A stretch of 64,000 nt of DNA, taken from assembly GCA_965220665.1 (NCBI GenBank), contig CBDCQQ010000005.1, positions 2,294,001-2,358,000 on the forward strand, in the 5' to 3' direction. Within the stretch, counting starts at the first letter, position 1; the number at the start of each line of letters is the position of its first letter. This stretch comes from JAJDZL01 sp965220665 (lineage in GTDB: Bacteria; Pseudomonadota; Gammaproteobacteria; Arenicellales; JAJDZL01). Below are positions 25,449 through 34,476 of this stretch, one piece after another. The position numbers and the translations under genes are program-made. The notes below the pieces were generated by a model. The model did not search any database, had not been told where the DNA came from, and saw nothing but the letters and a program-made list of their open reading frames with translations.

Positions 25449-25646
25449 CGCTTGTGTGATCTTCTCGATTATTGGCTACTATTGCTTTACAGGTAATGCA
25501 TCGGTGTCGTCCGATGCAGAAAAGCGCATGCAGGCTGATCTGCCAGACTACGAATTGTTGGCGTAGTCGTAGAGACGGAGACGATTTGCACTCACCAAAC
25601 CGATTGCACCAATTCAAGCGTGTCCGGTATCAAGTACTCCCAAATG

Positions 25647-27101
25647 TTACGAACTTCGTCTTTTTCGAAGATTGACGGTTAGATTTTCCGGCATCATCGT
25701 GAATGCCAAACGTTCGTTTACCTCGCCTGTTCCATGGATAGTATCGAGGTCAAAATTGCGACACAGCATGGACAGCACCATTCGAATTTCAAACAGGGCG
25801 AGATTGCGTCCCGGGCATAGGCGCGGCCCTGAGCCGAATGGAATGAACGCCTGGCGTTCGTGCGGGTGGTATCGCTGAGCTTCAGTGTTAAGCCAACGCT
25901 CGGGTTGGAAAAGGTCTGCATTGATAAAATTCGAGTCTTTCATCGCTGTTTTGCGCGTAAGCATATGGATTGTCGTTCCCTTTGGAATTTGGCACCCCAA
26001 AATTTCCGTGTCAGTATTTGATTCAGCTGCTATAAAGGGGGCGACAGGCTTAAGTCTCATCACTTCGTTGACAAACGCGTCCAGAAAGGGAAGCCTGTTG
26101 GTCTGCTCCAGTTCTAGTATCGCAGCGCTGTTCGATGCCGCAATCTCATCAACTTCGCTTCGTATCCTGTGAAAGTGCTTCGGATATCTCATCAAATAGT
26201 GGATACACCAGGCAATGGTGTTTGCTGTCGTGTCCTCACCCGCGAGCAACAGTGTACCTGCATTGGCAAATACATCGTCATCCGAAAAATCGGAAGCCCC
26301 CTGATCAATCTCCGATAGAATGGATTCGAGAAAATTGGTTGGTGAGTCTTTCAAGCGCGGATTTGCCTCCATTCGCTGCCGTACAGCCCGTACCATTCCA
26401 TCCACCTCTTCCCGCAAAGCCTTGAGGGCAGATTTAAGAGCGTAGTCAGAAGGGAGGCGAATATAGCGCCAAACCGGAAAGGGAAGATAAACCCGTCGAT
26501 GTACTATGGGAAATACCTTGTCGAGGTGACGTTGAATGACGGGACCTTCGGTTTCCTGGGTGTTTGGATCGATACCGAAGGCGACCTGCATAGTCACATC
26601 GACTGTAAATCGCATCAGGTCACTGCACACATTCACTGACTGTGCTTGATCCGATGAATGCTCCCAGCGTCGCTTCAATCGCTCTACCATCATCTGTAGT
26701 TTGGGAAAGAGGGGCTTCAATTTGGTACGATTCAAAGATTTCGTTACGATCGCGCGGTGACGTCGCCACAGCTCGCCTTCGCGTGAGAACACTCCATTGA
26801 GGTGCAGGTCGGTCGCTGCTTTCTCAAGAATTGAGGTGCGCCTGAAGCCATCCGGACGATCACGCAAAATGCGTTGGGTGGTCTCGCGCTCAGCTATGAC
26901 CACATGAGGACGGGGTCCGAAATAAACTCGAAAAATATCACCGTACTGGTCCGCCCAATCTTCCAGTGTCAGGTGTAGCGTGCTAGGAGAAATTTGGTGC
27001 AGATTGCCAATGAGCGGCAGGCGCAAAGGCCCAGGTAGCTCATGAATTTTTCTCAAACTCGTGGATACGGATGTGTCTAATTCGGCATTCTGTGTGGACA
27101 T
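25647..27101 (-). CDS. Cytochrome P450
   Basis: A 484-residue haem-thiolate monooxygenase of the class that resembles eukaryotic-type P450s in length. Signatures: the I-helix oxygen-binding motif A-G-E-D-T-T-A-N-T, the K-helix E-V-M-R (E-x-x-R), the P-E-R-W meander and the haem loop F-G-S-G-P-R-L-C-P-G-R with the ligand cysteine at about residue 429. No signal anchor is visible. The ATG at 27101 is preferred over a TTG twelve bases earlier. No ferredoxin or reductase gene is adjacent, so its electron donor must come from elsewhere. The substrate is unknown. Confidence 0.92.
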   Translation of the reverse strand: MSTQNAELDTSVSTSLRKIHELPGPLRLPLIGNLHQISPSTLHLTLEDWADQYGDIFRVYFGPRPHVVIAERETTQRILRDRPDGFRRTSILEKAATDLHLNGVFSREGELWRRHRAIVTKSLNRTKLKPLFPKLQMMVERLKRRWEHSSDQAQSVNVCSDLMRFTVDVTMQVAFGIDPNTQETEGPVIQRHLDKVFPIVHRRVYLPFPVWRYIRLPSDYALKSALKALREEVDGMVRAVRQRMEANPRLKDSPTNFLESILSEIDQGASDFSDDDVFANAGTLLLAGEDTTANTIAWCIHYLMRYPKHFHRIRSEVDEIAASNSAAILELEQTNRLPFLDAFVNEVMRLKPVAPFIAAESNTDTEILGCQIPKGTTIHMLTRKTAMKDSNFINADLFQPERWLNTEAQRYHPHERQAFIPFGSGPRLCPGRNLALFEIRMVLSMLCRNFDLDTIHGTGEVNERLAFTMMPENLTVNLRKRRSS

Positions 27102-27759
27102 TTGGAATGACAACGAGGGAAGTGAATATTCAATTGAGTTAAATCGCGTCTGTCAGGAAGCCCGCATATCAGATGAAAAACCCTACGAAAATCGATTGGC
27201 AACGAATCTGATGACAACAAGCATGTGTATTCTACTGAACTTGAAAGCGCAACGAAGTTTATTGAACAGTAAGTGACTATTGTCTGAAAATGTGCCGATG
27301 ATCAGCATCCGGACTGGTCTTTCTCAGTGTCTGATTCAGTTCACAGTGCAACAATCTGTTTCAAAGTTTCTTCTTGGAAAATAATCGGGTGCAATGTGAT
27401 ACGTTTTGTCTCTGTGACTCCAGTTAATTGTGATGAGGGGTTTAAAACTATTCAAAAAGTGACGGTTCGACTCTGAAATGTCCCATGAGATATTCAAGAA
27501 TCGATTCATTTGACATAGAATTAAATGCAAAAAGATTAACTTTACGCGCTTGGTCCATTCAGATATACGTATCATTCCCCGCTTCAGTTGAAGAGACCGT
27601 TTAATCAAACGAAAAGAAGTTAACCATTTGAACCAAGACAAAATTTCGACACTCGATTAAAATTCAGTGGATAGTGGAGACCTGTAAAACAGGCTGCCAT
27701 TTGGTAACAATTGTTTCGATTGTGAAGTGACCCACCAATGTAACAGGTGAAATTGCACC
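27102..27759. other. About 650-bp intergenic region between divergent genes
   Basis: AT-rich DNA between the P450 (minus) and the arginine-deiminase-fold gene (plus). No credible coding sequence. A ttgaca at 27510-27515 has no good partner -10 at normal spacing. No repeat was found. Confidence 0.5.
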
Positions 27760-28728
27760 ATGAAGAAAGAAATATTACATGCTGAAGCGGATCTATCCGT
27801 TCCAAAAACCGACCTTTTGAGAGCAAGACGAGAAGGTGGTTCAACCCCCGAACTCAGGGATTGGGGTGTGAATTCAGAATATGGCGTTCTCCGTGATGTT
27901 CTTTTGGGTTCACCAGAGTGCTTTCGCTGGATGGGCGAAGAGAACCTCGAATACAGTTCGATCTGCCGCGCCTCGGACCGTGATGGTCTGGCATTTGATC
28001 GAGATGTTGCGATTCGCCAGCATGCAGAATTAGTTGATGCTTATCAAACTGCCGGAGTCACCGTACACAAGCTGCAGCCTGATGAAGACACGCCGTATCA
28101 AATTTACTCGCGTGATTCAAACTTCATGACTCCGTTTGGAGCGGTAGTCTGTCAGTTGGCGAATCCCAGACGGCGGGGCGAGTACGCCGCAGTACTTCGT
28201 TTTTATCTTTCAAACGGAATTCCAATTTACGATTTGGTGAGTGCAGGTAATTTTGAAGGGGGCGATTTCAACATCATTGAGCCAGGCGCAGTAATGATCG
28301 GTTACACAGATCACCGCTCCGAAGAGCGTCCAGCCAAACAGGTTGGCGGTTGGATGGAGAAAGAAGGCTGGGAAGTGAAATATGCACCCATTGATGAATT
28401 CTACGTGCATATTGACTTGATGGTCTGTATGCTGGCCGAAAAGTGTGCTGCTGTGTGTCTGGACACAACACCCGATGATGTACTTAAGTGGCTTAAGTCG
28501 AAAAAAATCGAAATGATTCCGGTCAACTTTCGCGATACGATGAATCTGGCTTGTAATGTAGTTGCGTTGGGGAATGATCGCGTGGTCTCAACAGCAGCGG
28601 CCCAAAATCTAAATGGAAAACTGCGAGCGATGGGATTTGAAGTCTTCGACCCCGATATGACAATGTTTACAAACGCGGGTGGTGGCGTCCACTGTATGGC
28701 ACAGCCACTCAAACGGGATCGGGTTTAA
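27760..28728 (+). CDS. Arginine deiminase/dimethylarginine hydrolase-fold enzyme
   Basis: A 322-residue protein of the guanidino-group-modifying (pentein) superfamily. The catalytic set can be placed: the acidic S-R-D-S-N-F loop (R118-D119), E-G-G-D (166-169), V-H-I-D (H217, D219) and the nucleophile C312 in G-G-G-V-H-C-M-A-Q-P-L. Such enzymes hydrolyse or transfer amidino groups of arginine or methylarginine. The layout resembles dimethylargininase or amidinotransferase-like bacterial proteins; the exact substrate is not resolved. The ATG has an AGGTG site. It is transcribed alone and points toward the dgc operon. Confidence 0.8.
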   Translation: MKKEILHAEADLSVPKTDLLRARREGGSTPELRDWGVNSEYGVLRDVLLGSPECFRWMGEENLEYSSICRASDRDGLAFDRDVAIRQHAELVDAYQTAGVTVHKLQPDEDTPYQIYSRDSNFMTPFGAVVCQLANPRRRGEYAAVLRFYLSNGIPIYDLVSAGNFEGGDFNIIEPGAVMIGYTDHRSEERPAKQVGGWMEKEGWEVKYAPIDEFYVHIDLMVCMLAEKCAAVCLDTTPDDVLKWLKSKKIEMIPVNFRDTMNLACNVVALGNDRVVSTAAAQNLNGKLRAMGFEVFDPDMTMFTNAGGGVHCMAQPLKRDRV

Positions 28729-28866
28729 TCAGATTTGCTAATACTGGAGAATATTTTCGAATCCTGCTTAGTGTACCTGCAGCGACTTATTCCTACCACT
28801 ACTGCGATTGATTCAGCGCGACTCTTGCGATTGGCTAAATTCAATTCAGCTAGACAATTTTCAGCA

Positions 28867-29358
28867 TCAAATCGACTTTTTTGCAGGTAGTGCAATCGAC
28901 CGCCCTGCGTTTGCGGGTCTAGGAAGGGTCTTCTGACCTTCGTAGATTTCTGCCAGCTTCTTCTGGACTTGGCTGGCAAAAGGCTGAATGCCCCGAGCAT
29001 TGAGATTGAAACCCAACCCCATCACTTCATTGGTTGCGGAGACGAAATCCTGCTGCGCGTGTCGTAGAATGTGGAACAGATGAAAACGTTTCTCGTCAAA
29101 TCCGAGCAGTTGTGACTCAACGATTAGTTCATCATCCAGTCGTACTTCACGAATATAGTTCACATGGGTTTCAACGATGGCATACTCCATACCATCTCTT
29201 TCTTCCAGTTTGCGACCGTCATTTGCTAGTTCCCAGAACTTGTACGAACCCCAGTCGCATACCGCCACGTAAAACGCGAGATTCATATGATCAAATTCAT
29301 CGACCCACTCCGCGCGCACCCTATCTTCATGCAGTAATAATGGCTCACTAAAATTCAC
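28867..29358 (-). CDS. Hotdog-fold acyl-CoA thioesterase
   Basis: A 163-residue single-hotdog (4HBT-like) protein. The family helix start W-V-D-E-F-D-H-M-N-L-A-F-Y (about 18-30) holds the likely catalytic aspartate, followed by a V-E-T-H-V-N-Y-I-R-E-V strand. It starts at GTG with an AGGAG site 7 bases upstream. It is the last gene of the minus-strand dgcN-dgcA-amidase operon, 18 bases after the amidase. Similar thioesterases are linked with carnitine or betaine-CoA metabolism; that link is only suggestive here. Confidence 0.75.
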   Translation of the reverse strand: MNFSEPLLLHEDRVRAEWVDEFDHMNLAFYVAVCDWGSYKFWELANDGRKLEERDGMEYAIVETHVNYIREVRLDDELIVESQLLGFDEKRFHLFHILRHAQQDFVSATNEVMGLGFNLNARGIQPFASQVQKKLAEIYEGQKTLPRPANAGRSIALPAKKSI

Positions 29359-29376
29359 AGATTACTCCTGTATCCA

Positions 29377-30780
29377 TCAAAATGGCATTCGCTGTTGATC
29401 ACGGACAATTCTTTCGGTTCGAAGTCCGAGTGCCAACAAAAACAATTCACTCCCAGCACGAGTCATGAACTGTAATCCTACCGGCATTCCAAAGCAATCC
29501 AATCCGACAGGAATGGTTATGGCACAAAGATCAAGAAAACTTCCCACTGTGGTATTTTGCAAAGTAAGCAGGTTTTTCTTCATGTAATTTTCTGGTGACG
29601 AAACTTCACTCATCAGGGGTGGGGAGATTGGAACTGTTGGACTCGCGATGATGTCTATGGCATGAAAGATATCCTTCACTTCCTGTCTGGCACTTTTGAT
29701 TTCACGTATTCGGCGCAGATATTCGGTCGCTGAAATGTCTCCACCCATTTTTATCCGTTGCCGGATTACAGGGTCAAGCGCATCAAACCACTCTGGTAGT
29801 TCTGAATTTAGAAATTCAATGAGCTCTACCGAGACTGGACCACCTAGATTTCGCATATCGACAGCGCGTTGAGCCTGCGGGAACTCAAAGGGTACGAGTT
29901 GACAGTTATCGTTCTCGAGTTCTCGTAGCGCATTCAAGCAGATTTCTGAAATCTCTGGTTCCGACTCGCTCCACATCAGACCATCATCAACTCCAATGCG
30001 AAATCTGATGTGTTGGTCCCGTTCATTTTGTTCTGCTATCTGGGCACACACACTTTCGTATGCTTCTAAATGTGAAATGGCGTGGAAGACTAATTGTGCA
30101 TCTGCAACGGTTCGCGTTGAAAATCCGGCAGTATCCAGAGTAGGGCTCAACGGCACGATGCCCTCTGTTGACCAGTGTCCGAGCGATGTCTTCAGTCCAA
30201 CATTCCCAGTAAAACTTGCAGGCACTCGGACTGAGCCTGCCGTATCTGTACCAAGTGCAACCCACGCCGACCCTTCCCAAAGACTGAGGCCAGATCCAGA
30301 GCTAGAGCCACCAGGTACGCGATGATTTTCTGAGTCCCAGGGATTTTTTGGGGTGCCCCAGTGATTATTGACACCAAGTCCTCCATAAGCAAACTCAACA
30401 GTGTGCGTTTTGCCGATGAACACAGCATTCTGTGCAGCGAAGCTTCTTACAAATGGACCGCTGCGCTGCCATTTAGCTGGCAGTTCTTTGCTGCTGCCCA
30501 CGAAAATTGGATAACCCTCCAGGCCATATATGTCTTTCACTGAAACAGGGATGCCATGCAATGCTCGATAGGGCACACCACTAGCAAGCAGGTGGTCCGA
30601 ATAATGAGCCATTTCGAGTGCTTTTTCCGGTAGTAAACACTTGTATGCCTTGAGTGTGGTTCCGTAGGTCTCGTGGTTGTCGATCGCGCGGCGCGCTAAT
30701 TCTTCACTGCTCAGTTGACCACTTGAGAGCTGCTCAGAAAGAAACGCAATATCACATTCAAATCGATTTCTTAAATCCAT
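29377..30780 (-). CDS. Amidase-signature hydrolase (active)
   Basis: A 467-residue amidase-signature enzyme with the complete Ser-Ser-Lys triad: K82 in P-V-S-V-K-D-I-Y, the cis-serine at about S159 in P-G-G-S-S-S-G-S-G, and the nucleophile S183 in G-T-D-T-A-G-S-V-R-V-P. It hydrolyses an amide bond of unknown substrate. It lies 71 bases downstream of dgcA and 18 bases upstream of the thioesterase on the same strand. Release of D-glutamate or another amine from an amide for the DgcN-DgcA pathway is plausible but unproven. Compare with the inactive homologue at 37317. Confidence 0.9.
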   Translation of the reverse strand: MDLRNRFECDIAFLSEQLSSGQLSSEELARRAIDNHETYGTTLKAYKCLLPEKALEMAHYSDHLLASGVPYRALHGIPVSVKDIYGLEGYPIFVGSSKELPAKWQRSGPFVRSFAAQNAVFIGKTHTVEFAYGGLGVNNHWGTPKNPWDSENHRVPGGSSSGSGLSLWEGSAWVALGTDTAGSVRVPASFTGNVGLKTSLGHWSTEGIVPLSPTLDTAGFSTRTVADAQLVFHAISHLEAYESVCAQIAEQNERDQHIRFRIGVDDGLMWSESEPEISEICLNALRELENDNCQLVPFEFPQAQRAVDMRNLGGPVSVELIEFLNSELPEWFDALDPVIRQRIKMGGDISATEYLRRIREIKSARQEVKDIFHAIDIIASPTVPISPPLMSEVSSPENYMKKNLLTLQNTTVGSFLDLCAITIPVGLDCFGMPVGLQFMTRAGSELFLLALGLRTERIVRDQQRMPF

Positions 30781-30851
30781 AAATCATCCCGAACGGTTGC
30801 AGGGGGTTTGTAACTGCCGATCAAACAGAATTGACCGATCAATCGATAATT

Positions 30852-31829
30852 CTATCCCCACAGATTGGGGTCAGGTGGCTGCAAAATACCACCCTCAAAG
30901 CAGATAGAGTTCTGACGGTCCTTAGCCAGCCATACCGACGAGTCCAGGTCGACATAAGCAGCACGGTGAGTGAGCAGCATAGCTGGAGCCAAGCCCAACG
31001 ATGTCGCCATCATACTCCCTACCATAACCTTTTTACCTTCGGCCAATACTCTATTAGCGAGTAAAAGGGCTTCAGTCAGCCCACCAGTCTTGTCCAACTT
31101 GATATTGAAAATTTCATAGCGGCTGGTCAGTCTTTGCAAATCATTCACATTGTGAAACGACTCATCTGCGCAAAGTGGTATTTCACTTTCGATACCATCT
31201 AACGCTGCGTCAATTTCAGATGGAAGTGGTTGTTCAATCATTTCAACTTCTAATTTTTTGAGGGCCGGTACAATGCGTTCAAACACGTTTGTGTCCCATG
31301 CTTCGTTTGCATCCACGATGATTCTGGCATCCGGGCGGGCATCTCGGACTGCTGCAACTGATTCCACGACTCGGTCTTTTCCTAGTTTGACTTTGAGCAA
31401 TGGAAAATTGACGGCATTTCGTGCGTTTTTTGCCAACTGTTCAGGAGGTTCAAGGCTCAATGAATAAGCCCCAGTCACTGGAACCGGCTTCGACAAACCA
31501 GCGATTTTCCAGGCTGATGTGGCGTTTCTCTTTGCTTCAAAATCCCATAGTGCACAGTCAAGTGCATTGCGTGCCGCATTTGGAGGGTACTGCTGTCGCA
31601 GGAGATCGCGCGTTAATTTATTGCCGTGTCTGGATGCAATGTCCTGAATTATCTCCAGTGTTTCTTCAACTCCCTGGTTATATCTGGGATAGGGTACTGC
31701 TTCGCCGATCCCTCGAGTTGAACCATCGCTAATTTCCACTACGACAACATTAACGCTGGTTTTTGACCCTCTAGATATCGAAAATGATCCCTTTAAAGGC
31801 CAGGATTCTGAATGTGCAGAAATGATCAA
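30852..31829 (-). CDS. dgcA: Enolase-superfamily epimerase, DgcA-like
   Basis: A 325-residue member of the muconate-lactonizing/enolase superfamily in the L-Ala-D/L-Glu epimerase group. The catalytic pattern is clear: K146-V-K148, the metal ligands D173, E199 and D222, and K244 on the opposite face. In the D-glutamate route described for marine bacteria, DgcA epimerises N-acetyl-D-glutamate to the L form. The adjacent dgcN gene, 45 bases upstream, favours that role over peptidoglycan dipeptide recycling. Translation appears to begin at TTG. Confidence 0.85.
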   Translation of the reverse strand: MIISAHSESWPLKGSFSISRGSKTSVNVVVVEISDGSTRGIGEAVPYPRYNQGVEETLEIIQDIASRHGNKLTRDLLRQQYPPNAARNALDCALWDFEAKRNATSAWKIAGLSKPVPVTGAYSLSLEPPEQLAKNARNAVNFPLLKVKLGKDRVVESVAAVRDARPDARIIVDANEAWDTNVFERIVPALKKLEVEMIEQPLPSEIDAALDGIESEIPLCADESFHNVNDLQRLTSRYEIFNIKLDKTGGLTEALLLANRVLAEGKKVMVGSMMATSLGLAPAMLLTHRAAYVDLDSSVWLAKDRQNSICFEGGILQPPDPNLWG

Positions 31830-31874
31830 TGAAGTGCCAGCCAGAATGTGTGTGAAAAATCAGAAACGATTCGG

Positions 31875-32873
31875 CTAGTTCAACTGATCAATAATAGACT
31901 TGCCACCTGTAAGGAACGGGTCTTCACACGGCAGTTGGAATCTGTCTTCCATCGATTTCAATAATGATTTCCGTTCGGAATTCTGAACGTACTTGGTGTT
32001 GACAGACATGCCTACAAATTTGACATTCGGCTGTACGATACTGGCGGCCTCAAGATTCATCTCCATTGCTTCGGCTATGTCTGGTATCGGGCGGTCAGGT
32101 AGTCCGCGCATATTGGTACGGGTTGGTTCATGACACAGAACAAGTGCATCTGGCTGTGCACCATGTAGAAGTCCGAGACTGACGCCAGCAAAAGACGGAT
32201 GATGCAGCGAACCCTGTCCCTCAATGACATCCCAATGTTTGCTGTCCGCGGCCGGACAAAGCCTTTCGACCGAGCCAGAAATGAAGTCAGCAATTACAGC
32301 ATCAACTGGTACACCAGCACCTTCAATAAAGATACCGGTTTGTCCCGTGGCTCGAAAATCAGCATCCATTCCGCGTTGTCGCATTTCTTTTGTCAGGGCA
32401 AGCGCTGTATACATCTTCCCGACTGAACAGTCGGTGCCAACGGTGAGCAGTCTGTGCCCCCCGCGAGGTTCGCCGGTTGCAATGTGATCAATTCCTACTG
32501 GTTTTCTTATTTCTATCAATTGTCCAGAGCTTGCTTTCGCAGCTTCCTCAATCTCAGGAATAGAGTCGAGTGGTGTATGCAGACCATTGGCTATCGACAG
32601 TCCTTTCCGCAAAGCTTCTACCAGGGGCTTTATCCAGGATTCAGGTATCACACCACCCCGGTTAGCCACGCCAATCACGACGGTGCGCACGCCGCGCTGC
32701 TGGGCTTCTTCCATATTGAGGTCCAGGAGCTTCATATCTGCTGCGCATCCAGGCAGCCTGAACTGTCCGACGCAATCATCGGGACACCAGTCAACGACCC
32801 CAAATGAAGTTTTGGCCGCGAGTTCATCGTGAGCATCGCCAACAAATATCAAGTACGGTTTTTCAAGTTTCAT
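31875..32873 (-). CDS. dgcN: DUF1611-family protein, DgcN-like (D-glutamate N-acetyltransferase)
   Basis: A 332-residue protein with a Rossmann-like N-terminal domain and a P-loop G-T-D-C-S-V-G-K (146-153), followed by an E-G-Q-G-S-L-H-H-P segment (about 218-226) conserved in DUF1611. Members characterised as DgcN acetylate D-glutamate from acetyl-CoA, the first step of a marine D-glutamate degradation route; DgcA acts next. It is the first gene of the minus-strand operon and is divergent from the aminotransferase/ddl operon across about 645 bases. No linked regulator gene is visible. Confidence 0.85.
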   Translation of the reverse strand: MKLEKPYLIFVGDAHDELAAKTSFGVVDWCPDDCVGQFRLPGCAADMKLLDLNMEEAQQRGVRTVVIGVANRGGVIPESWIKPLVEALRKGLSIANGLHTPLDSIPEIEEAAKASSGQLIEIRKPVGIDHIATGEPRGGHRLLTVGTDCSVGKMYTALALTKEMRQRGMDADFRATGQTGIFIEGAGVPVDAVIADFISGSVERLCPAADSKHWDVIEGQGSLHHPSFAGVSLGLLHGAQPDALVLCHEPTRTNMRGLPDRPIPDIAEAMEMNLEAASIVQPNVKFVGMSVNTKYVQNSERKSLLKSMEDRFQLPCEDPFLTGGKSIIDQLN

Positions 32874-33518
32874 TAAAGGGCTTCAAATTTATGACAGTAA
32901 ACTTAGGCTTGCGACTTTATGATTTGGTTTGTGTACATGCTCTTTACAGTTTGAATTGCTGTGCACCAATTGATTTATGAGAATTTTTAATTGAGCCAAA
33001 ACAACGCTAAATTTCTCAAAGATCAAATGTATCTTCGACCCATTTTACCTTTTTCATTATGAGACTAGCAGTCCGCAAAGCAACTTAGAAATTTAACGAG
33101 TTCGCTAAAGCTATTGACTATTCGCTAGCTGGTGGATTTTTCGGCTAAACGAAGAGCGTTGCAAGTCAATCGCATTTTGCGATTTATAATTATTTATGAA
33201 GCAAATTTTTAATATTTGACCCACGATGACCGGTTGAGATGATGTCATGAATTGATTGCCTTATCTTATTGAAAATGAAAATATTTATCTCGACCGAATC
33301 AACAGTTAATTTGCCGGAATATGATGCTGGGTTCCACGTCATTCCTCAGATAGCAGCTCAAATGAATCTATCCCCTAGAATCGTCACCTGTTCGAGATTT
33401 AGGAGGGAGAGGAATATTTAGCGCTTAAGCGAAGTTTGATTCAACTTGACATCTCGCCGCATCAACTTTCTTATTGTCCTGTTTTTCTAACATTCAATCA
33501 CCTGATCCGAGTAGTTCT
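32874..33518. other. 645-bp divergent intergenic region between dgcN and the aminotransferase
   Basis: AT-rich DNA without a credible gene. It holds a short hairpin (aatcgca/tgcgatt, 33168-33184, three-base loop) and a 10-bp palindrome cgcttaagcg (33422-33431). Both could be regulatory for the two divergent operons, but neither is diagnostic. Confidence 0.45.
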
Positions 33519-34445
33519 ATGTCTGAAACCACTCTACCAACGATGACCAATATCGACGGCAAAATCTTGCCGACCAGCGAAGCCTCAATTCCGGTTTTGG
33601 ATAGAGGGTTTTTGTATGGTGATTCGATTTATGAAGTATTTCGAACCTATCGCGGAATTCCATTGTTTATGGAAGCGCATTTTGACCGGTTGGAAAACTC
33701 TGCACAGCTCGTACATATGACAATATCCCAGTCTCGCGAAGAACTGACTCGGGAAATCAAGCGGACCGTACGAGCAACCGGTGCGTCTGCCGATGACAAC
33801 GTATACGTACGCTACCAGATTACGCGTGGAGAAGGACCGATTGACCTTCATCCACCAAAGGAGTTACAGACTCGATACGTCATTATTGTCAAATCAGTTC
33901 CCATATGGAATCCGAAACATTACTCCATTGGAATGACGATGGCCATTCCGCAAGTTAATCGAAATCCTGTCGATGCGCTTGACCCAAACATCAAGGGCGG
34001 AAATTACCTCAATAATGTAATCGCGATCATGCAAGCTCGACAGAGAGGAGCAGATGAGAGCCTGATACTGAATTCCGAAGGATATGTGACAGAAGCATCG
34101 AACAGCAACGTGTGGTTTGTTATCAATGATGAAATCGTGACACCGGGAATCGGAAACTTACGTGGCTTGACCAAAGCAGCAGTTTTGGATGGTTGTGCCG
34201 AACAGGGAGTCAATGCATACGAACGTTCAATTCATGTTGACGAACTCGAGAGTGCCACTGAGTGCTTTGTAACCAGTGCAACCCGTGAAGTGATGCCGGT
34301 TTATTGTTTAGAACTGGACGATGGAAAAATTGTTGATTTTCCGAGAGGTGGAGGAGATCAAACCCGAAAAATTCAACGGATTTATCGAGATGCAATAGAG
34401 AATTATCTTGATACCCATGCATCAAATAGTTTCTTCATTGATTGA
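33519..34445 (+). CDS. Class IV PLP aminotransferase (D-amino-acid or branched-chain type)
   Basis: A 308-residue fold-type IV aminotransferase. The PLP lysine lies in D-P-N-I-K-G-G-N-Y-L-N-N, and the E-G-Y-V-T-E-A-S-N-S-N-V-W phosphate/substrate segment follows. The early R-G-F-L-Y-G-D-S-I-Y-E-V-F-R-T-Y is typical of the family. Branched-chain and D-amino-acid transaminases are hard to tell apart by sequence; adjacency to ddl (31 bases downstream) and to dgcN-dgcA suggests a D-amino-acid role. The start is the ATG at 33519; the frame remains open upstream to 33474. Confidence 0.8.
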   Translation: MSETTLPTMTNIDGKILPTSEASIPVLDRGFLYGDSIYEVFRTYRGIPLFMEAHFDRLENSAQLVHMTISQSREELTREIKRTVRATGASADDNVYVRYQITRGEGPIDLHPPKELQTRYVIIVKSVPIWNPKHYSIGMTMAIPQVNRNPVDALDPNIKGGNYLNNVIAIMQARQRGADESLILNSEGYVTEASNSNVWFVINDEIVTPGIGNLRGLTKAAVLDGCAEQGVNAYERSIHVDELESATECFVTSATREVMPVYCLELDDGKIVDFPRGGGDQTRKIQRIYRDAIENYLDTHASNSFFID

Positions 34446-34476
34446 AGAAAGGCAACACTCATTAATCGCATTAAAA

